This document shows positions 15,985 to 28,116 of a stretch of DNA of 64,000 nucleotides, in pieces. The number at the start of each line of letters is the position of its first letter. Within the stretch, counting starts at the first letter, position 1. The stretch spans positions 1-64,000 of the forward strand of contig JAPNUO010000007.1 in assembly GCA_026627065.1 (NCBI GenBank). Reading direction: 5' to 3'. The notes below the pieces were generated by a model. The model searched no databases. It was not told the DNA's origin and saw only the letters and a program-made list of their open reading frames with translations. This DNA comes from Bacillota bacterium. Lineage in GTDB: Bacteria; Bacillota; Sulfobacillia; Sulfobacillales; Sulfobacillaceae. The position numbers were made by a program, and so were the translations under genes.

Positions 15985-18009
15985 TCACCCGGAACTGGTC
16001 AGGATAGCGACTCCTCGCGGCGACAGCGAGAGGCCTCCTTCCCCGAGGCGGCCGTCTAACACTCTGGCATTGTTAAGCCACCGGGAATCCAGCGCGATCC
16101 AGGCTTCATTGGGCAAGTGGTTAAGCAAAAACAGGTAATCGTGGTGTGTTCCTCGCCGGATTGTGGCTTCGACTCCCGTGGGGATGTTTTCCCCCACAGG
16201 CTTAATCCCGACCAGGGTCATGACGGTTGTCAGAAGTGTAGTCATTCCGTCGTCCATGAGATGGGCGCCAACATACCATGCACGGCCTTTTCCATATCGG
16301 TGACGCGCGATCGCGGGATGGCCGTGAAGGGGACCTGAGGCAAAGGCCGCCCAAGACTCGGCACCTTTTAGCCGAATGAGTTCCGCCCAGACACTAGCCG
16401 CAGCGCGGAATCCGTTTTCTCCTTGAACATCAACCGTCACATCGTCGGGCAAGGGCCAAAATTCCTCGACGGACAAACCCAGGACGTCGGAAAGAGGGCC
16501 AGGAGCGCCGTTGGCGAACACGATGTCGTTCTCGTCGACAACGGACGAAAAGTACAGAATCACTAGCTCTCCTCCGCTTTGCACATAATGCGTGAGGCGG
16601 TCGCTGGCGCCTTTCGAGAGGAGGTAAAGATTTGGCGCGACGACTAGCCTGTACGAGGATAAGTCGGAAGAGGGCTCCACAATGTCAACAGAGACGTGAT
16701 GGCGCCAAAACGTTTGGTACACCTGGAAGAGCTGGTTGAGCAACGACAAGCGCTGAGACGGATGCGAATCGAGTTCCAGAGCCCACCAGCTGGCCCAATC
16801 GAGGACAATGGCGACATCGGCGGTGACGCGGCTGTCGAGCAGGTCGGTGAGACGGGAGAGCTCTTGCCCGAGCATGGCCACGTTGCGGAAAATGCGCGTG
16901 TCCCTTCCTGCGTGGGGCACCATCCCTGAGTGAAACTTTTCCGCGCCGCCGCGTGACGCGCGCCACTGGAAATTCATGATCCCATTGGCGCCGTGCGCGA
17001 GGGCTTGGTAGCTCCATAAGCGATATTGCCCGTCACCTTTGGGAACATTATGGGGTCGCCAGTTGACACCGCTTGGAGCTTGTTCCATCAAAAGCCAGGG
17101 CTCGCCGCGGCGAGCCGAACGCATAAAGTCAAACACAAGCGCGGCCGATATCGGACTGGTGTCGTCAGCAGGGTCGGGATAGGAATCGTGGGACACAAAG
17201 TCTTCTTCAGCCGCCCAGCGGAAGTAATCTAATGGTTTAAAAAGCCCCATGAAATTGGTGGTGATGGGCTTGTCAGGGCTCACGCGCTTCAGGACCGCGG
17301 CCTCCCGCCGAAAACACTCCAACAACGCGTCAGAGCTAAACCGTTGAAAGTCGAGTTGTTGAGCTGGGTTAATAAAGGTGGGGGCAACGCGCGGCGGCAA
17401 AATTTCCGCCCAGTCCTGATAGCGCTGGCTCCAAAACGCCGTAGACCACGCTCGATTGAGTTCATCCAGCGAACCGTAGCGGGCCTTGAGCCAGCGCCGG
17501 AAGTCTTCCGCGGAGATGTCGCAATAACATTGAGACACGTGACACCCGTATTCGTTGCCGACGTGCCATCCAACAACCGCCGGGTGCGAGCCATAACGGT
17601 GGGCGAGCGTGTCAACAAGGCGCTCGGCCCACGCGCGGTATTCTGGGGAGCTAGGGCAATAGTGTTGCCGACTGCCAGGGGATAGCCGGATCCCGTCCCG
17701 GGTGACCGGCAAAATCTCCGGGTGTTGGGCCGTGAGCCACGGAGGGGGCGAGGCCGTCGCGGTCGCCAGCAGCACGAAAATCTCATTGTCGTGGAGGAGA
17801 TTAAGGATCTTGTCCAGCCATTCAAAGTGCCACTCGTCGGGACCATATTGAAGGTTGGCCCAGGAAAAAATGCCGACGGACACGAGGTTGACCCTGGCTT
17901 CGCGCATTAAGGCGATATCTTCTAACCAGGTTTCTTCGGGCCATTGCTCCGGATTGTAATCACCCCCGTAAGCCAAGCTTCCCAACCTGCTCCACAGTGT
18001 GTTTTTCAT
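15985..18009 (-). CDS. Beta-galactosidase, glycoside hydrolase family 42
   Basis: A 674-residue GH42 enzyme cleaving terminal beta-galactosides. The N-terminus has the GGDYNPEQWPEETW signature. The acid/base Glu is in GWHVGNEYGCH (about 150) and the nucleophile Glu in LLMEQAPSGVNWRPHN (about 310). Cys residues in GCHVSQCYCD match the zinc site of the family. The trimerisation and C-terminal beta domains follow. No signal peptide, so intracellular. Start at 18009 has SD GGGGAGG. It lies 126 bases after lacZ in the operon, suggesting action on imported oligosaccharides. Confidence 0.95.
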   Translation of the reverse strand: MKNTLWSRLGSLAYGGDYNPEQWPEETWLEDIALMREARVNLVSVGIFSWANLQYGPDEWHFEWLDKILNLLHDNEIFVLLATATASPPPWLTAQHPEILPVTRDGIRLSPGSRQHYCPSSPEYRAWAERLVDTLAHRYGSHPAVVGWHVGNEYGCHVSQCYCDISAEDFRRWLKARYGSLDELNRAWSTAFWSQRYQDWAEILPPRVAPTFINPAQQLDFQRFSSDALLECFRREAAVLKRVSPDKPITTNFMGLFKPLDYFRWAAEEDFVSHDSYPDPADDTSPISAALVFDFMRSARRGEPWLLMEQAPSGVNWRPHNVPKGDGQYRLWSYQALAHGANGIMNFQWRASRGGAEKFHSGMVPHAGRDTRIFRNVAMLGQELSRLTDLLDSRVTADVAIVLDWASWWALELDSHPSQRLSLLNQLFQVYQTFWRHHVSVDIVEPSSDLSSYRLVVAPNLYLLSKGASDRLTHYVQSGGELVILYFSSVVDENDIVFANGAPGPLSDVLGLSVEEFWPLPDDVTVDVQGENGFRAAASVWAELIRLKGAESWAAFASGPLHGHPAIARHRYGKGRAWYVGAHLMDDGMTTLLTTVMTLVGIKPVGENIPTGVEATIRRGTHHDYLFLLNHLPNEAWIALDSRWLNNARVLDGRLGEGGLSLSPRGVAILTSSG

Positions 18010-18135
18010 CGGATCCTCCCCACAGATGGAAATGTGTAGCGATCTTTTCGGGCTTGATTTGCGTGTGCCGGGCGCCAAACACGCCTTCTTTGATCAAGCG
18101 TCTCGGACTGTCTACATCGAACAGCGGGGACGACG

Positions 18136-21222
<3,087 letters not shown>

Positions 21223-21260
21223 TTATGACAACATTTGCAGAGGAAGTTCCTGAAGCGGGT

Positions 21261-21283
21261 GGACGGCCATAAAATGGCCGTCC
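21261..21283 (-). promoter_or_regulatory. Perfect hairpin between binding-protein gene and lacZ
   Basis: GGACGGCCAT (21261-21270) and ATGGCCGTCC (21274-21283) form a 10-bp stem with a three-base loop and no T-run. In sugar ABC operons such structures after the binding-protein gene often stabilise its mRNA or lower downstream expression. Confidence 0.65.
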
Positions 21284-21317
21284 TCTTGCCCTTAACGTAG
21301 AGAACACCTTGTACCAT

Positions 21318-22655
21318 TTACGGCGCCGACAACAAACCGCTGGTCCGGGCAAAATTCGTGAGGTCGGTATTTAGGGTGTTGAGTATCGCCGTTAAGGAGC
21401 TGTGTTTGGCGAACGCCTTTGTCAATAATGTGCCGAATTCAGACGACCAGTAACCCATGACGGGCGGGTAACTGTAGTGGAAGTTCACCACGGAACTCAT
21501 GGCTCGGTAGACGGTTCCGATTTTCTGGTTTCCGTAGTATGGCCAGGCTTCGGACAGTGCCGGCAAATGGGTACCAGCGATATCGGCAGGATAGAGTCCG
21601 CCGTTTGTCCAGTCTAGGGAGATTGCGGTGGGGTTCGTGTTGATCCACAGGGCAAACAAGAGAGCAGCGTGAGGATGTTTTGACTGCACGGTGACTGCGT
21701 CGGATGACCCGCCCCAGTCTCCCGACGTGAGTTTCCCTGGCGTCCATTCGGGAAGGTCTGCAACACGCCACTGCCCGGAATCTTTAGGCGCTTCTTCTTG
21801 GAGCAACAGCGGCTCCCAAGCAGGTGCAATCACCGTGGCCACCTTATCTTCGTCGTAAAGACGGTCGGTTTCTAGCGTGCTTGTAATGTTGTCCGGGATC
21901 CACCCCTTGGAGGTCATGGTTTGCACCATCGACATGACTTTTTTCCAGGCGGCATCGTTGACGGTAAACTGCCAATGCCCGTTGACATACTCGCCGACAT
22001 GACCATCTAGCTGCCAGGCAATCCCCTTAAAGAGACTTTGATTGGACGGATTAAATTGGATGTTGTAGTAAAGTCCCGGGGCTTTTTGATGAAGCTCTTT
22101 GGCTTCAGACTCGAACTGGGCCCAAGTTTTTGGAACGGAGAGATGATATTTTTTAAAAATGGTTACGTTGTAGGCCAGAGCCATCGGGCCTTGGTCCTGC
22201 GGAATACCATAGACGCCGCCCCCCATCGACACCAGGCTCCACGCCCACGGTTCAAAGTTGCTCTTGTACTTGGCGGCCCCCAACGTGTCCAGATTCATCA
22301 AGCCACCCGTGGCCGCAATTGTCGATAGCTCGGAGTACGGAAGTTGTACGACGTCGGGCGCGCCTTGCTTCGCCTTAATAGCCGTAAGCAGCTTTTCGTA
22401 TTCTGGACTTCCAGCCCCGACATTTTCGTACTTTACGTGAATGTTGGGGTAGGCCTTTTCAAAGGCAGCCACGGTATGCTGAATGCCTGGGACCCACGAC
22501 CAAAATGTGATCGTGACGTGTTTGTGGTAAGCCGGATATTTGATGGCTGGCTTCGGAACCGGAGCGGTAGTTTTGGCGGCAGCTGGAACAGCGACAGTCA
22601 TTAATGCTCCTGCACTCAGTACTGAGGCTAAAGCCAGAGTATATCGTTTCGCCAT
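21318..22655 (-). CDS. Sugar ABC transporter substrate-binding protein (SBP_bac_1)
   Basis: A 445-residue extracellular binding protein of the maltose/lactose type. A signal peptide (basic start, hydrophobic core, cleavage near AAAK about residue 28) has no lipobox cysteine. The mature part has VTITFWSWVPGIQHTVAAFEKAYPNI, VVQLPYSELSTIAATGGLMNLD and GIPQDQGPMALAYN, all typical of family 1. It is third in the operon after two permeases, ahead of lacZ, so its ligand is probably a galactoside. Retention at the cell surface without a lipid anchor would need another mechanism. Confidence 0.92.
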   Translation of the reverse strand: MAKRYTLALASVLSAGALMTVAVPAAAKTTAPVPKPAIKYPAYHKHVTITFWSWVPGIQHTVAAFEKAYPNIHVKYENVGAGSPEYEKLLTAIKAKQGAPDVVQLPYSELSTIAATGGLMNLDTLGAAKYKSNFEPWAWSLVSMGGGVYGIPQDQGPMALAYNVTIFKKYHLSVPKTWAQFESEAKELHQKAPGLYYNIQFNPSNQSLFKGIAWQLDGHVGEYVNGHWQFTVNDAAWKKVMSMVQTMTSKGWIPDNITSTLETDRLYDEDKVATVIAPAWEPLLLQEEAPKDSGQWRVADLPEWTPGKLTSGDWGGSSDAVTVQSKHPHAALLFALWINTNPTAISLDWTNGGLYPADIAGTHLPALSEAWPYYGNQKIGTVYRAMSSVVNFHYSYPPVMGYWSSEFGTLLTKAFAKHSSLTAILNTLNTDLTNFARTSGLLSAP

Positions 22656-22746
22656 GATCTGTCCTCCTTGCAGAATATTGGAACGACTTCAGGAAAATGT
22701 GCTGCTGTTAAGATTCTCGGCATTTATCACCTCCTACGATGAGCTG

Positions 22747-23610
22747 TTAGCCGGTTACCGAACCGGAAGTCAATCCAAATCGCCAATATCGTTGAAGTAG
22801 AATGAAGCTGATTGCCAAAGGAATCGTGGCTACTACTGCGCCGGTGATGACCATGTTGTACATCAATTTTGCGTGGCCTTCGGCGTTTAAGGAGTTCCAC
22901 AAATTGAGACCTAAAATCGCGGGAAACTTTGAGGAACTATTGAGAACAACCAACGGTAGAAAGAAATTGTTCCATGTTCCGACGAAGGTGATCAGGAAGA
23001 CTGTTGCTGTTGCTGGAGCAAGCAATCGGCTTGCAATGCGCCAAAAAACAGTCCACTCAGAGGCGCCGTCAATACGAGCGGCCTCTAATATTGCGTCGGG
23101 AACACCTTGGTCGGCATAAATTCGCGTCAAGTAAACCCCAAAAGGACTGACCAGAGACGGCAAAATGACGCCCCAATAGGTGTTGATGAGATGAAGCGAC
23201 TCCATCAGAACGAAAACGGGGAGCACAAGGGCGGTGACCGGAACGAAGATCGACCCCAGGATGATCCAAAAAATTGTACGCATCCAAGGATAATCGTATT
23301 TCGCGAAGCTATATCCCGCCATCGTTGCAAACAGGGTTGCGCCCAATGCCGATGCCCCGGCGTAGATGAAGGAATTTGCGATCCAGCGCGTGAATTCACC
23401 AGAATTGTACGAGAACAGTTCCACCAGGTTCTTGATAATTGAAAGATGTGGTGGAAACCAGGGCTGGATATATTGGAACAACTGCGCATTTGTTTTGAAG
23501 GCCGAAACCACCAACCAGTAAAGGGGAAAAACAAAATAGATCGCCACAAGAATGAACAAAACGGTGACTGCGGCACGACTGCTTAATGGCACCTTAGTTT
23601 GCAAAATCAC
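22747..23610 (-). CDS. Sugar ABC transporter permease, MalG/LacG type
   Basis: A 287-residue inner-membrane protein with about six hydrophobic segments. The cytoplasmic EAA loop reads EAARIDGASEWTVFWRIASR and contacts the ATPase. The N-terminal helix (ILVAIYFVFPLYWLVVSAF) is characteristic of MalG homologues. It lies 27 bases after the partner permease and 91 before the binding protein. No ATPase gene occurs in the operon; a shared MsmX/MsmK-like ATPase encoded elsewhere is inferred. Confidence 0.93.
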   Translation of the reverse strand: MILQTKVPLSSRAAVTVLFILVAIYFVFPLYWLVVSAFKTNAQLFQYIQPWFPPHLSIIKNLVELFSYNSGEFTRWIANSFIYAGASALGATLFATMAGYSFAKYDYPWMRTIFWIILGSIFVPVTALVLPVFVLMESLHLINTYWGVILPSLVSPFGVYLTRIYADQGVPDAILEAARIDGASEWTVFWRIASRLLAPATATVFLITFVGTWNNFFLPLVVLNSSSKFPAILGLNLWNSLNAEGHAKLMYNMVITGAVVATIPLAISFILLQRYWRFGLTSGSVTG

Positions 23611-23637
23611 ACTCCCCTTTATCGCTAGGATTCTCTT

Positions 23638-24564
23638 TTACGAGTTGCCTCTCTTAGGCAGGGCATAACGCATCAAAAGAAACGATGCGAGGAAGGTAAA
23701 CAGCGCCAGCACGAACGACAACGCCGCGGCATAGTTGAGATTTCCGAAGGAAAACGCCTCATTATAAATATACATGTTAGGGGTATAGTAATACGGGAGA
23801 CTGGTAAGCGACGAAATAATGAACGGCTCATTGAACAATTGCAGAGAACCCACGACGGAAAAGATCAAAACCAAAAAGACTGTGGGCAACAACAAAGGAA
23901 ATTTGATTCGAGAGACCACCTGCCACCAGGTTGCGCCTTCAATGGTGGCTGCCTCATCTAGCTCAACCGGCTGAGCTTGTAAAGACGAATTAAAGACAAT
24001 GGAATTATAACCTGTCCATTCCCATGTCACAATGTTCATGATCGAAATGAGCACAACACCGGGGCCGAGAAATGTGAAATTCGACAAGCCCATGTGGCGA
24101 AGCGCACCAACGATGGGACTGATGCCTGGGGTGTAAAGGTAACCCCACAAAAGCGCGGAAATCACGCCCGGTACGGCGTAAGGGAGGAAGACAAGGAATC
24201 GAAAGATTTTAGACCCCTTGACTAACCTGGTATTGAGGACAAAAGCAATGAGGAGTGCAAATAGGACCATAAACGGGATTTGAATTACCGCAAAGAGCAA
24301 TACCGTTAGCAGTCCACGGTAAAAGTCGGGGTCCGTAAATACATTGATGAAATTCTGAAACCAAACAAAATGGTTAGTTCCAAAGACGCTGACAAAGAGT
24401 GCTAAATGAAACCCGATAATGATCGGAATGACATAAAATCCGATAAACACCACCAAGAAGGGCAAGATAAACATCAGCGCATAAAGGTGGCGTTTTATAT
24501 TGACATTTTGTCGCGCTTGCGCAGCAATTCCGGAGGCGCTATCAGTTCCCGTTCTAACGCTCAT
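23638..24564 (-). CDS. Sugar ABC transporter permease, MalF/LacF type
   Basis: A 308-residue membrane protein with six predicted helices. It starts after the SD GAAGGTGG at the ATG 24564 (a frame open to 24678 lies in the leader). Motifs are LFILPFLVVFIGFYVIPI-like first helix and the EAA loop DEAATIEGATWWQVVSRIKFPLL. It is the first gene of the galactoside operon and forms the translocation pore with the MalG-like partner. Confidence 0.93.
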   Translation of the reverse strand: MSVRTGTDSASGIAAQARQNVNIKRHLYALMFILPFLVVFIGFYVIPIIIGFHLALFVSVFGTNHFVWFQNFINVFTDPDFYRGLLTVLLFAVIQIPFMVLFALLIAFVLNTRLVKGSKIFRFLVFLPYAVPGVISALLWGYLYTPGISPIVGALRHMGLSNFTFLGPGVVLISIMNIVTWEWTGYNSIVFNSSLQAQPVELDEAATIEGATWWQVVSRIKFPLLLPTVFLVLIFSVVGSLQLFNEPFIISSLTSLPYYYTPNMYIYNEAFSFGNLNYAAALSFVLALFTFLASFLLMRYALPKRGNS

Positions 24565-24604
24565 GCTTACCACCTTCGGGTTAAGTGTGCGTCTACCAAA
24601 CACG

Positions 24605-24678
24605 ATTGTTAACAATAAGTGTTCACAGCAGTTCAATAGTGTATTGATTTTATTAACACAAAATAAACAGGCTGTCAA
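24605..24678 (-). promoter_or_regulatory. Promoter and operator of the minus-strand galactoside operon
   Basis: On the minus strand TTGACA (24678-24673), 17-base spacer and TAATAA (24655-24650). Downstream lie GTGAACA (complement of 24620-24626) and the palindrome ATTGTTAACAAT (24605-24616), placed where a repressor could block the start of transcription. Confidence 0.7.
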
Positions 24679-24793
24679 TTGCCCTTGTTTATATAATCGT
24701 CGTTAAAATCATAAAAAATAAAGACACCCTTGCCGCGTGGAGTTATAAAATTAAAAGGCGGATTCCGTCGATTGTCGTGTTTAAAGACTCTTA

Positions 24794-24850
24794 TTGACAA
24801 GGGCGATGGGTAGCTGATAAAAGGGTAGTGAACAAAGAATAACAATTAGG
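24794..24850 (+). promoter_or_regulatory. Promoter and operator of the alpha-galactosidase-gal operon
   Basis: TTGACA (24794-24799), 17 bases and ATAAAA (24817-24822). GTGAACA (24828-24834) and AACAATTAGG follow directly and echo the sites downstream of the opposing promoter. This intergenic region is clearly AT-richer than its surroundings. Confidence 0.6.
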
Positions 24851-24964
24851 AACACAAATGTGATGAGTAATGGAAAGATGAAAATCGTCTTTTAGAGATA
24901 AAGGCTTTTTCTAGGTTACGGCGAGCGGTTTGAGAAATGAGTCTGCGAAAAGCAGGAGTAGAGT

Positions 24965-27199
24965 ATGGCAATTGACGTGGATGAACAACAACGTTACTTT
25001 CACCTCACAGCCGGCGAAAGCAGCTATGTGTTTCAAGTGATCGAAGAAGGTTATTTGGCGCACTGGTATTGGGGACCGGCGATTAGACCGGTAGGACAGG
25101 TCGATCGCCGAGAGATGCTCATTCCACGGCCATTTGCGCCGTCGGTGGTCCCCGACCATGAATGGCTGTCAATGGATACTTTGCCCCAGGAATTTCCTGG
25201 CTGGGGGCGCGGCGACTATCGTGAACCCGCCCTTCGCGTGCGAGACAGCAAGGGAAATCGTATTGTGGATTTACGATTTGCAGGATATGAAGTCATGCAG
25301 GGATGGCCGGGGCCTGAGGGGCTGCCGCATCTTATCGCCCCCTCGGATGGGGAATGCCAGACGCTCGCCGTGCGCCTGAACGACCCAGTCATCAGACTGG
25401 ATGCCATCCTGTATTACAGCGTGGCTCACAACCTCAATGCCGTCATTCGATGGGTGCGTCTTGAAAACCGTGGATCGGATCGTGTGACTCTGGAACGTGC
25501 CTTGTCGGCTAGTGTGGATTTGCCCTACGGGGCATGGCAATTTGTCCAGTTGACCGGCCACTGGGGCAGAGAACGGCATGTCGAGAGCGGGCTCCTCCGG
25601 GGCGGCGTGCATAGAGTGGAAAGTGTTCGTGGCACTTCAAGCCATCAGGCGCAACCGTTTCTTGCTATTGCAGAAGAGGGGGTGTCTGAAACGTTTGGGG
25701 CGGTTCGTGCCATGAACCTTGTGTATAGCGGAAACTTCTTGGCAATAGCCCAAGGGGATTCTTACGGCGGAGTACGCCTCGGGATCGGGATTCACGACGA
25801 TACCTTCGAATGGGTGTTGGAACCCGGAGAATTCTTTGAAACGCCCCAGGCCGTCTTGGTCTATGCTGATCACGGGCTTCAGCAGATGTCGCACGTGTTT
25901 CATGAACTCTACCGAAAGAGTTTGGGAAGTCACGGCTGGCGGGGACGCAATCGGCCCATCGTCCTGAATAGTTGGGAAGCCATGTATTTTCGGGTGAACC
26001 ACCAAGACGTTGTCCAGCTTGCTAAGGTCGCGGCTGACGTGGGCATCGAGGTGGTGGTCATTGACGATGGATGGTTTGGCGATCGGCGAGATGACCGCCG
26101 ATCCCTAGGAGATTGGGTGAGTAACCCGGAAAAGTTTCCACGAGGGATAAAGGGCGTTGCTGACGACCTTCACGCACTCGGCTTAAAATGTGGCCTCTGG
26201 GTCGAACCTGAGATGGTATCGCGAGAAAGCCGTCTCTACCAGGAACATCCCGAATGGTGTTTGGGGATTCCGGACCGTTCGCTGTCGGAGGGGCGACATC
26301 AATTAGTGCTGGATCTGAGCAATCCTCAGGTTGTAGACTGGATGGTCGAATGGCTGGGCCGGTTAATTGAAGAGACCGGAATTGACTATGTGAAATGGGA
26401 CATGAATCGCCATTTAAGCGAAGTGGGATCGCCGGTATGGCCACCGTCTCGGCAAGGAGAAGTCTATCACCGTTATGTGCTGGGCCTCTATCGCGTCCTG
26501 GAGGCGTTGACCGGGCGGTACCCTGAGGTGCTGTTCGAGGGATGCTCAGGGGGCGGTGGTCGTTTTGACCCGGGGATGCTGTACTATACGCCCCAGATAT
26601 GGACGAGCGACAACTCGGATGCCATCGATCGATTGGCCATTCAGTACGGCACTAGCCTGCTCTATCCGGTAGAAACAATGACGGCTCATGTTTCAGCTGT
26701 GCCTAACCATCAAGTGGGAAGAGTGACTCCGCTAAGCACCCGGGGATGGGTGGCGTTTTCAGCCAATCTTGGCTATGAATTAGATCTTAGGAAGCTAAGT
26801 CGTCAGGAACTTGATGAAATACGTCAGCAAATCCGCTTCTATCGCCAGATGCGCGACCTGGTGCAACACGGTACCTTTTACCGATTAGCCAGTCCGTGGC
26901 GCGACAATAGCGCGGGGTGGATGTTCGTGGCATCAGGCGCACAGGAAGCGTTGGTTATCTGGATTAATCAGTGGGCTGAAGTCTCAGGCCCCATCCGCTG
27001 GTTGCGCCTCAGAGGTCTTGACCCTACTCAGGATTATCGCGTCGTAGACGTTACACAGTTTGATTTTGGCCGTGAGTTGGGAATTTGGGGAGGAGACCGT
27101 TTGATGGGACAAGGTCTCGCGTGGCGATTTGATCGAGACTTTCAAGCAAAGGCCTGGTATCTTCGGACCCGAGAGTTTCACGAGGGGGAACGACAGTGA
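24965..27199 (+). CDS. Alpha-galactosidase, glycoside hydrolase family 36
   Basis: A 744-residue GH36 enzyme that splits terminal alpha-galactosides such as melibiose and raffinose. The N-terminal beta-supersandwich is followed by the TIM barrel with VVIDDGWFGDRRDD (about 365), GLWVEPEMVS, the nucleophile Asp in YVKWDMNRHLSE (about 480), FEGCSGGGGRFDPG and the acid/base Asp in WTSDNSDAIDR (about 550). No signal peptide, so it acts on imported sugar. SD CAGGAG precedes the ATG. It opens the plus-strand operon and overlaps the DeoR regulator by four bases. Confidence 0.96.
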   Translation: MAIDVDEQQRYFHLTAGESSYVFQVIEEGYLAHWYWGPAIRPVGQVDRREMLIPRPFAPSVVPDHEWLSMDTLPQEFPGWGRGDYREPALRVRDSKGNRIVDLRFAGYEVMQGWPGPEGLPHLIAPSDGECQTLAVRLNDPVIRLDAILYYSVAHNLNAVIRWVRLENRGSDRVTLERALSASVDLPYGAWQFVQLTGHWGRERHVESGLLRGGVHRVESVRGTSSHQAQPFLAIAEEGVSETFGAVRAMNLVYSGNFLAIAQGDSYGGVRLGIGIHDDTFEWVLEPGEFFETPQAVLVYADHGLQQMSHVFHELYRKSLGSHGWRGRNRPIVLNSWEAMYFRVNHQDVVQLAKVAADVGIEVVVIDDGWFGDRRDDRRSLGDWVSNPEKFPRGIKGVADDLHALGLKCGLWVEPEMVSRESRLYQEHPEWCLGIPDRSLSEGRHQLVLDLSNPQVVDWMVEWLGRLIEETGIDYVKWDMNRHLSEVGSPVWPPSRQGEVYHRYVLGLYRVLEALTGRYPEVLFEGCSGGGGRFDPGMLYYTPQIWTSDNSDAIDRLAIQYGTSLLYPVETMTAHVSAVPNHQVGRVTPLSTRGWVAFSANLGYELDLRKLSRQELDEIRQQIRFYRQMRDLVQHGTFYRLASPWRDNSAGWMFVASGAQEALVIWINQWAEVSGPIRWLRLRGLDPTQDYRVVDVTQFDFGRELGIWGGDRLMGQGLAWRFDRDFQAKAWYLRTREFHEGERQ

Positions 27200-27996
27200 G
27201 CGAAACCAGCCAGGTGTCCAGCCGCCTTTTGACAGAGCAGCGCCGCCGGGCCATGGTCAAGTGGCTGGCCCAGCATGAGTCAGCGACCGTCGCTGAGCTT
27301 GCGGCGCGATTTCACTGTTCCGAAATGACCGTGCGGCGGGATTTGGCCGCTTTGCGGGGGGAAGGATTGGTACGCCGTATCCGGGGCGGCGGGGAGATTG
27401 TGCGCGGGGCGGACGAGCCGCCATTTCGCGTCAAGCGGGAATTAGCCCAAATCGAGAAGCAGGCCATTGCGCGCCAGGCTGTGGGTTTGGTCGAGCCTCA
27501 CATGGTGGTGGGATTGTCTGCGGGCACCACGACCTGGTACATTGCCCAGGCGTTGCCGCGGCTCGATCCGGTGACGTTCATTACCAATTCCACCAATGTC
27601 GCGCTCGCTTTGTACGAACGCGGGTGGTCGGACATCATCCTCACCGGCGGCAACTTTCGCACCCCGTCGGATGCCCTCGTCGGCCCGTTTGCGGAGGCGA
27701 CCATTGCCAAGCTCAACTGCGACCTGCTGTTTTTAGGCGTGCACGCCATTGATGGGGAGGGGTGGCTGTGCACCCCCAATGTGGCGGAGGCCGCCGTCGA
27801 TCAAGCGCTCGTGCGCCAGAGTGCGCGGGTGGTGGTCGTGGCGGATCACGGAAAATGGGGACAGCGGGCGCTGGCGCACATCGTGCCGCTGAATGAAGTC
27901 GACCTGGTCATTACCGATGACGGCATTGACCCGGAATGGGTCGATCGGGCGTCGCGACTTGGCGTGGATGTCCGGGTCGCCTCGACGACCGCGTGA
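27196..27996 (+). CDS. DeoR-family transcriptional regulator
   Basis: A 266-residue sugar-responsive repressor type. The N-terminal HTH reads ATVAELAARFHCSEMTVRRDLAALRGEG-like over residues 25-55, followed by the VRRIRGGG wing. The C-terminal DeoR sensor domain, related to phosphosugar isomerases, shows GLSAGTTTWYIAQALP, FITNSTNVAL, ILTGGNFR and VVVADHGKWG. DeoR proteins usually bind phosphorylated sugars. Here galactose-1-phosphate or tagatose-type effectors are possible. The start overlaps the alpha-galactosidase stop (GTGA), so the two are translationally coupled. Confidence 0.93.
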   Translation: MSETSQVSSRLLTEQRRRAMVKWLAQHESATVAELAARFHCSEMTVRRDLAALRGEGLVRRIRGGGEIVRGADEPPFRVKRELAQIEKQAIARQAVGLVEPHMVVGLSAGTTTWYIAQALPRLDPVTFITNSTNVALALYERGWSDIILTGGNFRTPSDALVGPFAEATIAKLNCDLLFLGVHAIDGEGWLCTPNVAEAAVDQALVRQSARVVVVADHGKWGQRALAHIVPLNEVDLVITDDGIDPEWVDRASRLGVDVRVASTTA

Positions 27997-28116
27997 GATC
28001 CGGGCGTTTGTGGCAGGAGCGAGCGGCGAGGGAACTAAAGGACAGCACACCTGAAGGATTCGGGCAGGGATGCGCTCCGCTTCAACACCACCTAGCAGAC
28101 AAAGGATGTGATCAGG

